Assembly: GCF_013426205.1 (NCBI RefSeq) | Contig: NC_089426.1 | Location: 682,001-746,000 of the forward strand | Direction: 5' to 3' | DNA length: 64,000 bases | DNA from: Metarhizium brunneum | Lineage: Eukaryota > Ascomycota > Sordariomycetes > Hypocreales > Clavicipitaceae | Shown here: piece after piece, positions 29,433 through 40,735 of the stretch | Position numbering within the stretch: position 1 is the stretch's first letter | How the letters are laid out: each line of letters opens with the position of its first letter | The notes under the pieces: model-generated | Database searches by the model: none | What the model was told of the DNA's origin: nothing | The model's input: only the letters and a program-made list of their open reading frames with translations | Made by a program: the position numbers and the translations under genes

Positions 29433-31103
29433 ATGTCTTCCCTCACCAAACACCAGGGCGGGGACCAGCCTCGCAGAATCTCCATCGACCGCGGCAACAT
29501 GGACGAAAACCTCGTCCATGAGGCAGCCGCCGCCGCCGAAACGGAGCATAGCATGGGGCTTTTAAAATCTCTCCAACTGTACAGGAAAGCCTGTCTGTGG
29601 TCCATCTTCCTGTCCACCTGTATTGTCATGGAAGGGTTCGATGTTGTGCTGCTCAACACATTATTCGCTTATCCCCCCTTCCAGAAGAAATTCGGGGTTG
29701 AGCAGCCTGACGGCACATACCAACTCACGGCGGCTTGGCAAGCCGGCCTGAGCAACGGCACGCTTGTGGGACAAGTCCTTGGTCTGTTCGTCAACGGCGT
29801 CATTGCCGACAGATTCGGATACCGCAAGACACTCATCGGCGCCTTGGTGGGCTGCATTGCCTTCATCTTTATAGTCTTCTTTGCGGAAAGCCTCACGCAA
29901 CTCCTCATCGGGCAGATGCTCATTGGTGTCCCGTGGGGTGTCTTCCAGACCCTGACCACAACATATGCCTCCGAGGTGTGCCCTACGCATCTGCGTGCCT
30001 ACCTCACCACATATGTCAACCTCTGCTGGGTCATGGGCCAGTTCATCGCCTCTGGCGTCCTGCGGGCCATGGTCTCCCGAGACGACAAATGGGGATACAA
30101 GATTCCCTTTGCTCTGCAGTGGATGTGGCCCATCCCTCTGATTATCGGCATCTATCTTGCCCCCGAGTCCCCCTGGTGGCTCGTTCGCCGCAACCGCATC
30201 GACGACGCCAAGAGGTCTTTGGCGCGGCTGACAGCCCGCAACACCAGCGTTGCCTTCCGGCCGGACGAAACCATCTCCATGATGGTCCATACCAACGAGA
30301 TGGAGAAGGAGCTCACGGCAGGCATCTCGTATGCAGATCTCTTCCGAGGCAAGGTGAACCGCCGCCGAACAGAAATCGTCTGCGTCACATGGATGATCCA
30401 GACCCTCTGCGGCGCCACCTTTATGGGATACTCGACCTACTTTTACCAACAGGCTGGGATGGATGTTGAAAACTCGTTCAGCATGTCTCTTGGCCAGTAC
30501 GCGCTTGGCGCTGTCGGCACCATCTTCTCGTGGTTCCTCATGGGCCGCTGGGGCCGCCGAACCTTGTACCTGAGCGGCCAAATCATCATGTGCATCCTCC
30601 TCCTCGCCATCGGTTGCACCGCCTTTGCCGGCAAGGAGAACGCCGCTGCGCAGTGGGCCATCGGCTCGATGCTCCTCGTCTACACCTTTACGTACGATGC
30701 CACCGTCGGCCCCGTCTGCTACTCCCTCGTCGCCGAGCTCACGTCCACCCGTCTCCGAACCAAGTCGGTGGTTCTCGCCCGAAACTGCTACAACATAGTT
30801 GGCATCGTGACCAACATCATGACGCCCCGGATGCTGAATCCCACGGCGTGGAATTGGGGCGCCAAGGCCGGCTTCTTCTGGACGGGCACCTGCCTCGCGT
30901 GCGCCATCTGGACGTACTGGCGTCTTCCGGAGCCCAAGGGCCGCACCTATGCCGAGCTGGATATCCTGTTTGAGAATGGCATCAGCGCCCGCAAATTCAG
31001 CTCCACGTCGATTGACAGATTCGATGCGCAAGGGGACCGCGTCTCAGAAAAGGAAAAGATGTCGGAAGTCAGGGTCGAGAGAGTCCACAGCGATCAGTCT
31101 TGA
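29433..31103 (+). CDS. MFS sugar/H+ symporter, maltose/alpha-glucoside permease type
   Basis: This single exon encodes 556 residues starting at CAACATG. It has a cytosolic N-terminus of about 55 residues and twelve hydrophobic helices. Sugar-porter signatures are present: MEGFDVVLLNTLFAYPPFQKKFG in the first helix and loop, NGVIADRFGYRKT (motif A), EVCPTHLRAYLTTY, PESPWWLVRR, a long central loop, FMGRWGRRTLYL-type repeats, and PEPKGRTYAELDILFENGI in the tail. The overall pattern matches fungal general alpha-glucoside/maltose permeases (MAL31-like); oligosaccharide transporters such as raffinose carriers are close relatives. Divergence from the cytosolic maltase suggests maltose or a related glucoside as substrate. 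The tail is Ser/Lys/Glu-rich and could be a site of endocytic control. Confidence 0.88.
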   Translation: MSSLTKHQGGDQPRRISIDRGNMDENLVHEAAAAAETEHSMGLLKSLQLYRKACLWSIFLSTCIVMEGFDVVLLNTLFAYPPFQKKFGVEQPDGTYQLTAAWQAGLSNGTLVGQVLGLFVNGVIADRFGYRKTLIGALVGCIAFIFIVFFAESLTQLLIGQMLIGVPWGVFQTLTTTYASEVCPTHLRAYLTTYVNLCWVMGQFIASGVLRAMVSRDDKWGYKIPFALQWMWPIPLIIGIYLAPESPWWLVRRNRIDDAKRSLARLTARNTSVAFRPDETISMMVHTNEMEKELTAGISYADLFRGKVNRRRTEIVCVTWMIQTLCGATFMGYSTYFYQQAGMDVENSFSMSLGQYALGAVGTIFSWFLMGRWGRRTLYLSGQIIMCILLLAIGCTAFAGKENAAAQWAIGSMLLVYTFTYDATVGPVCYSLVAELTSTRLRTKSVVLARNCYNIVGIVTNIMTPRMLNPTAWNWGAKAGFFWTGTCLACAIWTYWRLPEPKGRTYAELDILFENGISARKFSSTSIDRFDAQGDRVSEKEKMSEVRVERVHSDQS

Positions 31104-31460
31104 GGACACCAGGACCCACACCCCTTTCCCTACCTTGACGAACTTGCGGACTGGCATGGATGATGTGACGGATATATTTGCGGTGTTGATGGCAACTTGC
31201 TCAGACGAATGATATTCAAGCGATGTATGTATGTATTACCCGAAGCGTTTTGGAGGAATCATCCCGATTGGCAGATGATAGAAAAATACAAAGGCGCTAG
31301 CCAATGATAGATGACTGCTCGTATTACCAACAAAAAGAATGTGTCTTGCGCAGCAAGGGTTTCACACGGTAAGACAAGGGCCCTTTTTTTTGGGGGGGGG
31401 GGGGTTTACGGCTGCATAAATACATACATGTCCGGCCACACCGACAAGCATTGTACCTCC
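31104..31460. other. Convergent gap with T8G13 tract
   Basis: This lies between the 3' ends of the permease and the amidohydrolase. A homopolymer run, T8 followed by G13 (31384-31404), is the only notable structure and is prone to sequencing error. Confidence 0.6.
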
Positions 31461-32939
31461 TCAAGCCCACGCGGGTTCCCCCCAAGGGCCAACACCCGGG
31501 CCCTTGAAGAGCCTGCCCCCCTTCCACACCCATCTGATATTCTCCTCGTTCTGCAAGACGCGGACATCGGCGACGGGATTCGCCGTGACGCCGATAAAAT
31601 CAGCCTCGTACCCGGCCTTGAGCTGCCCCGTCCTGGGCGCCTGGCCCTCGACGGTCAGCGGCCCGTTAGCAGTAGCGGCGCGGATGGCCTCGAGGTTCGA
31701 CAGCCCGGCCTCGACGGCCCATTCCAGCTCCCGGGCCATGGTCAGGGCGGCAAGGGCGTCTGTTCCCAGCGCAATGGTGACGCCGGCGGCGACGGCAGCC
31801 CGGTACGCGGCCATGTGGTGCCCGGCCACGAGGCGGAGCTTGTCGCGGTGCACGCGGGGCAGGTCGTCGCCCAGCTCGAGCAGCAGCTCAATGGCCTCGC
31901 GGGTGGCGACGTAGACGACGCCCCTCCGCTTGATGAGGGCGAGGCACTCGTCGTCGGCGAGCGAGGCGTGCTCGACGGTGCGCACGCCGGCCTCGACGGC
32001 GGCCAAGATGCCCGGCTTGCCGTGGACGTGGGCGGCGACGGAGCGCCCGAGGCGGCGCGCCTCGTCCACGACGGCAGCCAGCTCGCGCGGGCTGAACTGC
32101 GCGTGCGTCGGGTCGTCGCCGCCCGACATGACGCCCCCCGAGGCGAGGACCTTGACGCAGCGCGCGCCGCGGCGCACCTGCAGGCGCACGGCCTGGCGGC
32201 ACTCGTCCTCGCCGGCGGCGATGCAGCTCGGCGCCGAGGCGTAGTGGCCCGGGCGGACGTGGGCGGCGCCCAGGTTCAGCAGCACGTCGCCGGCGGGCAG
32301 GGCGAAGACGTCCCCGTGGCCGGCGAGCTGGCTGATGCAGGCGCCCGCGGCGTAGATGTTGGGGCCAGCGACGGCGCCCTCGTCGACGGCCCGCGACACC
32401 TCGCACCCGTGGCCGGCGAGGTCGCGGACGGACGTGTACCCGCGCTGCAGCACCTCCCAGCACAGCCGGGCGAGCCGCGCGCCCTCGGCCGCCGGCTGCC
32501 CGGCCACGAAGCCCATGTACGCCGGCCACGAGGCCTCGTCGTCGCCGCCCGCCAGGAGGTGCGCGTGGCAGTCCCAGAGCCCGGGCATCAGGTACGGCAC
32601 CGAGTAGGTCCCGCGGCACTTTTGCGTGTACTCGGCGGGGATGGCGTCCTGCTTGCCGACCCAGACGATGAGCTTGGCTTCCGCGACGAGGGCCGCGTCG
32701 GGGACGGGCTCGTCGGCGCCGGGGATGAGCAGGTCGGCCTTTACAATGGTGTAGATGAGCTTCTTGGTGGCATCATCGGCCGGGGCATGGCGGGACACGG
32801 CCCGTCGTCCTGGGCGAGGGCGTATCGTGGTGCCCAGGCTGAATGAGTAGAAGCTCCGTGGGAACGGCGCCGGAGCGGCTGGTTCCCGGCACGGAGGAGC
32901 CTCCTGCGCCGGGCGCTGTTCGAGCACTCGCCTCGTCAT
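31461..32939 (-). CDS. Metal-dependent amidohydrolase, ochratoxinase/prolidase-like
   Basis: The product has 492 residues from ATG 32939 (MTRRVLEQRP). The conserved part starts at about residue 61 (LIYTIVKADLLIPG); the first 60 residues are Arg/Pro-rich and unlike relatives, so either a first exon is missed or this is a targeting extension. No signal peptide is evident. The metal ligands of the amidohydrolase superfamily are all present: H125 and H127 (DCHAHL), K263 (VKVLASGG, the carboxylated lysine), H304/H306 (AAHVHG), H324 (VEHAS) and D394 (LGTD). The spacing fits the subfamily containing Aspergillus ochratoxinase and Xaa-Pro or imidazolonepropionase-like enzymes. It should hydrolyse an amide or peptide-like bond; the real substrate is unknown. 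Confidence 0.82.
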   Translation of the reverse strand: MTRRVLEQRPAQEAPPCREPAAPAPFPRSFYSFSLGTTIRPRPGRRAVSRHAPADDATKKLIYTIVKADLLIPGADEPVPDAALVAEAKLIVWVGKQDAIPAEYTQKCRGTYSVPYLMPGLWDCHAHLLAGGDDEASWPAYMGFVAGQPAAEGARLARLCWEVLQRGYTSVRDLAGHGCEVSRAVDEGAVAGPNIYAAGACISQLAGHGDVFALPAGDVLLNLGAAHVRPGHYASAPSCIAAGEDECRQAVRLQVRRGARCVKVLASGGVMSGGDDPTHAQFSPRELAAVVDEARRLGRSVAAHVHGKPGILAAVEAGVRTVEHASLADDECLALIKRRGVVYVATREAIELLLELGDDLPRVHRDKLRLVAGHHMAAYRAAVAAGVTIALGTDALAALTMARELEWAVEAGLSNLEAIRAATANGPLTVEGQAPRTGQLKAGYEADFIGVTANPVADVRVLQNEENIRWVWKGGRLFKGPGVGPWGEPAWA

Positions 32940-35584
32940 GATGGGTCGGTTGGTTGCGATGCACGGAGCAGAACGGGACAATACGTGACCATGAGGTTCG
33001 GCATGGACAACAGGCTGGCTGACATGGCTTGTACGCCACGGCTTCCATGCGTGGCCTGGGTGTCCCCAACAGCCGTCGAGCATCCAACAATTGCGGGGTT
33101 TCCTGCCATTGTCATGTATTGCAGGGAGGCCTATACTTGATGACGGCGTCGCCGTGGTGTTACTCTGTTGAAGTCGTACGTAGCCATGGTTATTTGTCCA
33201 AAGCCAGCAGGCCTAGCTCTGTAGGCCAAGTTGTTCTGCTGCGGAATTCTTACGCGTGCGGTTTATATCAACCAGACTCATTGCATCATGCCAATACACA
33301 TGTCGCTTCGGCAATCCGCCAAACCCACAACCCCATCAAAGCTATCGTCCCAAAAATGGCCATGCCACGCCACGATATTTTATTCATGGGTAAGTAAGGC
33401 GTCAGGACCCCCTACCCACGCAACAAAGGCCAACTCCATCACCAACAAGGCTACTCCGTACATGCATCGACATATTCGTCAATCAGCCTTGCGCCATGCG
33501 GGTCCGTCCCGACATGATGCAAACCCTTCGTGTTTGCGAGCGGCCCGCCGCAAGACACGCAAGCTGAAAGCTGAATCCCAAGGGAGGCCATGAACCGCCT
33601 GGCTCCGGCGCCCGCAAGCCTGGGGTCTGGTATAAAAAAAAGACTCACTGTCTGGTTCGTGCATGTTCTTCGAGTGCACGTACGTACTGCCAATGTCACT
33701 TGAAAAATTTTCCCAGCCCGCGGCTATGGATCCGAAGATGCTTGTTCATGCCCATGTGGCTGGTAAACCTGGGCCGCTATTTTGAGTTGCCAACAGATGC
33801 CGTGCAACACGTCCGCCTGCCATGATGACATGTCGCATATCCGAATCGGTGCTCCACCGCATCCCCTTTTGAGCAATAATCAGCACGTCGTGCCTGAAAA
33901 TGCGGTGCAAACATGCCAAGTTGCTGCATGGGGAGCCCGACGCTGGGAAGGGCACGATGCGCGCTGTCTCATGGCCGCGCAGATGGCTCTTCTTCCAGTC
34001 GGCTTTCGGAGCAGGCGGCCAAGGGGGACTGCTGGCATGGCGACTCGTCTCTTGCAAGTTCACATGTGCAATGTTGTCAATGGGCAATTCGATATCCCGC
34101 CCGCCCTCCCTCATCTGGCGCCATCGACAGCCCCTGTCCGTCACGCACACGTGGCAAACACACTTCAGCACGCACGAGTGACGAGATCAAGGCCTTGTGG
34201 CCTGCCTGATCGGGGAGTCGGGGGCGGCTCGGCTTTCGCAAGGCCGCCTGGCGCTTGCAAGGCGGGCGCCGGTGAAGCCATCGAGGCATTGATCCGACAT
34301 GTCGAGTCTGCCTTTGCGTCCCCATCGACGCTGCGAGTATAGTCCATGCCATTGACTCGAATCAGCTTCTCAAAGCACCCTAGCGTATTTATACTTTTGA
34401 TCTTCTATGCCGGCGCTGTATTTCCTCGTCGGCTCTGCTCCTTCTTCCCAGCGTGGCCGTCAGCTCTGCCGAGCACCTTCGGCAAGGGGTCTTGCCACGC
34501 CCTCACGTCGACGGTACAACTTATAAACCGCTCGGCGTTTGGACGGCGCGGGCTGCGTTTTTGACATTCTTTTTTAAGCTTTGTATTTTGTCAGTGGTGC
34601 TACAGACGAGCTGTCATCCGATCCGCACCACCCACATGGCAAGTCAAGTAATACACGCCCACGCGGCCAAGATCTCGAGGCAACCCTACCAGACAGCCAG
34701 GCCGCTTGACCGGCCCCATGCAGAGATTGACGGCATGCAGGAGCAAGCAGCGCGGCGGGTTCGCTGACACTCAATGTTACTATATAGGGTCCTGTTCGAC
34801 ACTAGCTGCAGCACGTCTCGCCTTGGGGTGCTGCTCGATGCAAGCCGGCGGCCCCCAATCTGGCAATACGGCAGCCCTGCGCGCGTCACACGCATTGCCC
34901 TTTTCAGCCTATGCGCCACGAGGTCATGGCACGCCTTGCCCATCTCGCTGACTGACGACGACATACTACACATGTGTATGTACGTAGTAGAGATGCACCA
35001 AGACTGCCTGGCTCGGACGAACATGTCGCCGGCAAACTGGCAGCCGTTGCGGTGTCTGGCATCACGGCCGGAATTATCTGACCTGTCCCGGAAGAAGCTG
35101 AAAGTATCAAGAATGCTTGGGCCTACGACTGCCACCGGCCCTCCCTGGCGCTGAACTATCTTTATGCCCGCCGATCCTCGACACGTAGCCCGTCGTCGCC
35201 CGCCATGGGGCGGATTTTGGCCAAGGCTGAAAGGATAGACGGCGTCAGGAGTGTGCTTGCAGGAAGCTGGGCTGTCGTCATTTATTTACACGGGCATATT
35301 CGAAGAGTCTGGTTTTATTTTTGTCCCCCAAGCGTGTGGCTTGGGAGCACAGACTGCAGCCTTGCCAACTCTCCAGCAAGGTGACTGGATTCGACGAGTC
35401 CATGTATACATATATCTAGAATGGTCAAGGCCTGTATTCCGGCGTCGATTCTTGCTATTCCCCAGTTCATTCGCTCGAGTAGCCCGCGAGTTTCGTGCTT
35501 CTCGGCAAACAGTGCATTGTTCCAAGCTTCCTCCCGTTCCTATATCGGTTTCAACCACTCTCCCATATACACCGGGGCGTAAAG
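32940..35584. other. 2.6-kb gap without supported genes
   Basis: This is divergent between the amidohydrolase and the P450. Many overlapping frames of 60-190 codons exist on both strands with no domain, conserved start context or splice pattern. I see no RNA gene. Confidence 0.45.
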
Positions 35585-37421
35585 ATGCTGTCGGATGCCG
35601 TGCTGTACGGATGGCTGGCCCTGCCGGCCATACTAGCCTGGCTGGCAGCAAGCACATACTACCGGTACTGTCGATTAAAACACATACCGGGCCCGCCGAG
35701 CGCCGGATTCTCCATCTGGTGGCTGCTGCGGTCTACCCTCAGCGGCAGGACGCACCTCGACTTGTACGAGGTGTGCCAGAAGTACGGTACGGCAGCCCTC
35801 TCCCGGACCACGGCCAAGGAATACTGACAATGCCCTCCAGGCCCCATCGCCAGAGTCGGGCCCAACGACGTGGTGACCAGCGACGCGAGGCTTGCCATGC
35901 ACATGCTCGGCGCGCGCTCGCAGTACACACGGTCGTCGTGGTACAACGGGCTGCGGTTCGAGCCCAGCAAGAACAACATCATCTCCATGAGGGACGACGC
36001 CCTCCACGCCGTGATACGGTCGAAAATGGCCGGCGGGGTACGGCGGAAATCCCACGCGCCCGGCACCCTGCTCAGGATCAATGGCTGACCGTGTTTTCGC
36101 CCCAGTACTCCGGCAAGGAGGTCGACCACCTCGAGGCCAAGGTGGACAGCTCCGTGCAGAACCTGGTCCGCCTGCTCGACTCGTACGTGCGCAACGGGCG
36201 CCCGTTCGACCTCGCCCGCAAGATACACTTCTTCGCCCTCGACGTCATCTCGGAGCTGGCCTTTGGCGAGCCCTTTGGCGACCTGACGACCGACTCGGAC
36301 GTGCACAGCCTCGTCACCGACATCGAGACCTACCTGCCCTACCTGATTGTGTCCACCGTCATGTCGTGGATGATCCCGGTCCTCGGGCTGCCCGTCTTCC
36401 GGCCCCTCATGCCCTCGGAGCACGACGTGCTCGGCATCGGCCGCCTGGTAGGGTTCGTGATGGCGCCCCCGCTCCCCTTGCCGTCGATGAGGATGATGAC
36501 CTTGTTTGCTGACTTTTTCCCGTCGCTGGTGCAGAATCGCAAAGAGGGTGGCGGCGGAGCGCTACGGGCCGAGCAAAAAGACGCAGAGGGACATGGTCGG
36601 CTCCTTTGTCGCCCGGGGACTGACGCAGGAGCAGGCGGAGAATGAGATTGCCGCGCAAATGTACGTTGCACTCGCCCGTGCCGACTCGGCTCTTGAGTCA
36701 AGTGTGTTGACTGTGGACTAACACGGCGGCGGCAGCATCGCCGGGTCCGACACCACCGCGACCGGCATCCGGGCCACGTTGCTGCACGTCATGACCAACC
36801 CGCGCGTCCTGGCGCGGCTGCAGGCCGAGATTCGCGCGGCCGAGCTGAGCTGGCCCGTGGCTGGCGACGCCGAGATCCGCAAAATGCCCTTTGTGCAGGC
36901 CACCATCAAGGAGGGGCTGCGCATGCTGCCGCCCGTGGCTGGCTTCATGTCCAAGGAGGTTCCGGCCGACGGGGACTGCTGGAACGGCGTCTCGTTCCCG
37001 TCGGGGACCAGGATAGGACTGTGCATGGTGGGCATACTGCGCCAGAGGGACGTGTTTGGCGAGGATGCCGACGAGTTCCGCCCGGAGAGGTGGCTCGCGG
37101 CGACGCCTGAGATGGAGGCCACTTGGGGCCTTGTCTTTGGCTCGGGGAAATGGGCGTGCTTGGGCAAGAACATTGCCCGGATGGAGCTGAACAAGGTCTT
37201 GGTGGAGGTGAGGCTTTCTGCCCGTTCCTTGTTTTGCAGACTGTCTGATTGGCGGGTTGCATGCTTACACGGTTTGCCAGGTCCTGAGGCGCTTCGATCT
37301 CACGCTGATTGATCCGATGAATCCTTGGAAATCTATAAATTGCGGTGTCTTTTTGCAGTCGGAATTTTGGGTACGTGGTCATGCACGCCACGACCCGACG
37401 CCCGAGATGGCAAGGTGTTGA
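35585..37421 (+). CDS. Cytochrome P450, pisatin demethylase-like
   Basis: Six exons, 35585-35786, 35841-36037, 36106-36452, 36535-36660, 36736-37207 and 37281-37421, give 494 residues; all phases fit and several introns show CTGAC or CTAAC branch sites. An N-terminal membrane anchor (VLYGWLALPAILAWLA) is followed by the proline hinge PGPPSAGF. Downstream are KYGPIARVGPNDVVTSD, the I-helix AGSDTTATGIR, ExxR in IKEGLR, the PERF-like DEFRPERW, and the haem loop FGSGKWACLG with C432. The order and wording match the fungal P450 group that includes pisatin demethylase. Such ER-bound mono-oxygenases detoxify plant compounds or modify metabolites. The last exon ends VRGHARHDPTPEMARC, longer than usual, so the exact end is less sure. 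Confidence 0.85.
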
Positions 37422-38906
37422 TGGGCATGATCCAGGGGGTTGTTGGACGTGGTGTTTGCGATTCGAATTTGGGCTCACATGGTATGTGCTGGTGGCTCCT
37501 GTGGTTTACTTCCGCGACTCTGTAGGATAAAGGGGTTGGGATATGTGTCTGGTGCGTCTCGTTGTTTCTTGCGGCTATACTCCTAGAGCATACAGTTGTG
37601 CAGTACAAGATTCACCCGCCCGGGTGTATTTTGTTCGGAGTCTATGGGAGAGAAATGGCAGTTCTCATCATTTGTCGGCAACCGCAGATAATCGTGGTAA
37701 TAGGTCCCCCACCGAGCATACATCTTGATAACCAGGACTGGCCAAGCTGAATACGGATGCCATTACGAGACAAGGAGTCACTGAGTTTTTGGACAACCAG
37801 TTTTCTAATAGATTTCATCACTATATTGTCACACCTCGAGTAGAGAATACATTGCAGTACACAGTCTACATAAAATGGCAGCCATCAACTCCGAATGCTT
37901 GGGTTCGACTGATTAGTGCGATTTCGCGGCCAATAATTGACCTCATACGTGGCTTCCAGTGACTCGAATATTGAGTCGTTTCCAGGTTAACGACGCCCAC
38001 GGCGACTAACATACTAATGAGGCTAGCAAGAGAAAGACCACTACCGCGTCTACCATGAACCCGGTACTTGACGTCTTTCTATACCTCATATTCTCTTTGT
38101 GGAAATAGAGCCGTCACTGCGAATCAACGTGTTGTCATCCATCAAGACGATGACGTCGTGGCCATCCATGGTCCACACAAGTAGTAAATTTTCCCCTGAA
38201 AAAAATGATATATTGGGAAGCTCAGGTCACCCTTTCATGGGTATTTGATTAACCTCCAGTCCTGAGCTACTGTGCCTAAAGTCCCGCGTGGTTGGCCAGC
38301 CATTGGGTAGTCGAGGGGAGGAGAAACTCAAAAGCTCGGTGCTAGTTCTTAGTCGAAGCTTGACATGTTAGATCTCGTAGTATACTCGTAAACATTTACG
38401 ACAACAAACCTGCATCAGCAAGCACCAGGGATCCGGCTGTCGAATAAATCGCCTGCCCAATTTTGCGCCGTGAGCACTGGGAATTGCCCACCAAGCACGC
38501 GGGTGTCTTCATACACAGCTGGATTTCGTCTCTCATCGGCATCTCTGAAGCCATCATCACATTCTGTAAACAGCCACATGCACCAGGCGCTTTGCGAGTG
38601 CTGCAATCTCGACCCAGGCCACCCCGCCCAAGACTCGGTCTAGCCTCTTAGTTCCGTCCTGGGATGCTTTTATTTCCTATCTAGGGCTACAAAGACACAG
38701 GTACAAAGCCTAGTTCGGAAGCACACAAAATGTTAAAAAGTCATTACTTCACGTGTTGATCGACGCCATGCCCTCGGGTTTGCGAGAATGGGGAAGCTAT
38801 ATAAGAACAGACGGAGTATCAGCACCCCCCCGAGACCTACTTGGAACTGTTTACCACATTCCGCCCTCTTCAACTACACCTCTGAAGCCCATAGAATCCA
38901 CACACA
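37422..38906. other. Gap between P450 and protease
   Basis: No gene is visible. A TATA box, TATATAAG at 38798-38805, precedes the protease ATG by about 110 bp. The left part is AT-richer, and I recognise no repeat. Confidence 0.5.
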
Positions 38907-39671
38907 ATGCTTCTGGCCGCGGTCACCACCGTCCTTTGGGCCATTACGTCCGAAGTCTCGGCTGCGACGGCCACCAGGTTCGAGGGCATCCCGTCGGTGG
39001 GCGTGCTCTACACCCACTCGCCCAAAAAGCACATGTGCACGGCTGCCGTCGTCGACAGCAAGCCGGGAAATATGATCATCACGGCTGCGCACTGTATGCG
39101 CGGCGACGGGAAGCACCTGCGCTTTGCCCCCGGATATCACGATGGCTCTACGCCATATGGAACCTACCCCGTCACGGGGGCCTATATCCATAACGAGTGG
39201 AACAAGACCTTTAGCATCAACCACGACTACGCCATCCTGACCCTTGGTAACGCTACTATTAACGGCAGATCTGTCAATGTCCAGAAGATGACCGGTGGCA
39301 ACAAAATCAATTTCAGCCCTTCGTACAAGAACGTGGTCAAGGTCTTTGGCTACAATCTCAACGAGGAAAAGCCTATGCGCTGCACAACCTCTACTTATCG
39401 GGCTGGAGAGGGACAACTCGGCTTCAACTGCGGTCCCTTCAGGGCAGGGACAAGCGGTTCCGTCTTCATGACCAAGTATCGTAACAAGAAGATGCTTGGA
39501 ACAATAGTGGGAAACATTGGTGGCTGGCAGGGCGGGGGTTGCAGCGACAGCACGTCGTACTCGGCCAAGTATAGCTCTGGATTGAATCGCGTCTTCGACG
39601 AAGCGAGCAACTCGACTGGAAAAACTGATTGCGGTTGGGTGGTTAGGGGCGGTGCTCCCAAGTATTGCTGA
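38907..39671 (+). CDS. Secreted trypsin/V8-like serine protease (S1 fold)
   Basis: This single exon encodes 254 residues. The signal peptide MLLAAVTTVLWAITSEVSA starts the protein. The catalytic triad is readable: H62 in ITAAHC, D107 in NHDYAIL and S183 in GTSGSVF. Cys pairs occur at C44/C63 and later C160/C175, and a disulfide-capable C-terminus ends GGAPKYC. The short, intronless, V8-like arrangement (MCTAAVV near the N-terminus, no classical IVGG start) resembles bacterial, especially actinobacterial, secreted peptidases and their fungal relatives, so an old transfer is possible. It should digest extracellular protein. No long propeptide is obvious. Confidence 0.8.
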   Translation: MLLAAVTTVLWAITSEVSAATATRFEGIPSVGVLYTHSPKKHMCTAAVVDSKPGNMIITAAHCMRGDGKHLRFAPGYHDGSTPYGTYPVTGAYIHNEWNKTFSINHDYAILTLGNATINGRSVNVQKMTGGNKINFSPSYKNVVKVFGYNLNEEKPMRCTTSTYRAGEGQLGFNCGPFRAGTSGSVFMTKYRNKKMLGTIVGNIGGWQGGGCSDSTSYSAKYSSGLNRVFDEASNSTGKTDCGWVVRGGAPKYC

Positions 39672-40735
39672 GCGACAAGTCTGTTGAAATAAGCTCCTTC
39701 TAATTTATTGCAAAAGTCTCTCAAATTGTGGATACTCAAAGTGTGTGCTCCTGAGCCAAGGGATCGGTGATGTCTTGTGCCTTGTTGTTAAGAGTCGATG
39801 TTTGAATCTGTGTCCTGGTTTCGACCCGGCAACGCGGCAAGTGAGCAGCGAGGTCGGCAGATCAGCTTCTGGAACATGGCTTCCCATGCCGTGGCGGCAA
39901 AAGACGGCAGCCCCTTGTGCAAGCGTCGAATGTTGAATGGATTTGCCACCACATGGCGTTTGCCATGGATGGTTGATCGCCAATGTCCATCTCTCAGTGC
40001 CAGCGTCTCTGTCGGCTCCTCAGCGGCATGAAGTCCGCCGAGTTCCCTAAAGGGTTAAGGATGAAACAATTTTGCGGGCCAGTGCCGTCACCCGTCAGCG
40101 GCCTCAAAACATTTCAGCGCAATAGGAGGTCAACTGGTGTGAGGCAAATCGTCGTGTCGCCGTCTCATTGTGTTCGTCGAGCCGTGAGAAGTCGTGGTGG
40201 CGTGCGGCGTCCTTCACGGTGAGCGATGTCGGGCAACTTGATAGGTCGAGGGAAGGAGCTGTCCTGTCAACTGCCCAGACGTCAGATCCCGCAGCAACCC
40301 CCGCTTTTCTTGCACTAATTAGTCCATGTGCCTTTCCCTTCATACACTTACAATTAAACCTCAGTGCCGATACAATTTTGCAGCCTTTCTTCTCCGGTGA
40401 TTACTTCTACTTCAACGCCAAAAGCCGACATCGTACGCAGCTTGCCCATCTAAACAGTCGGCGGGGCTGTGCTTGCAGAATAAAATCAGTTGTGCTCCAG
40501 GGAACCATCACGCGCTAGGCCGCATAAGCCCCAGGCTGGGCATGAGCGATAATCGACAACAGCTTCATGGACTGGCCAAAAGCCAATTGAACAATGGGAT
40601 GTTCCGGAGAATGACCTACCTTGCGGCATCCTATACATCACGGCGCTCTACAACTCCAAGGAAATTCATCACAGCTTCATCTTCAACTGTGTCATCATAC
40701 GGCACCGTCCATGTAGACGGCACCACGGAGTCTAG
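39672..40735. promoter_or_regulatory. Upstream region of the Zn2Cys6 gene with an overlapping uORF
   Basis: No independent gene is seen. An upstream frame, ATG 40542 to TGA 40737-40739 (65 codons), ends by overlapping the regulator's start as ATGA, which could limit or couple its translation if it lies in the leader. Confidence 0.4.

Noticed and set aside
29661..31031. 456-codon frame antisense to the MFS permease
   Set aside because: Shadow of GC-rich third positions in the real gene; the sense frame has full family conservation.
31311..32846. 511-codon frame antisense to the amidohydrolase
   Set aside because: Shadow frame rich in Gly, Val, Ala and Arg; all catalytic ligands are in the opposite frame.
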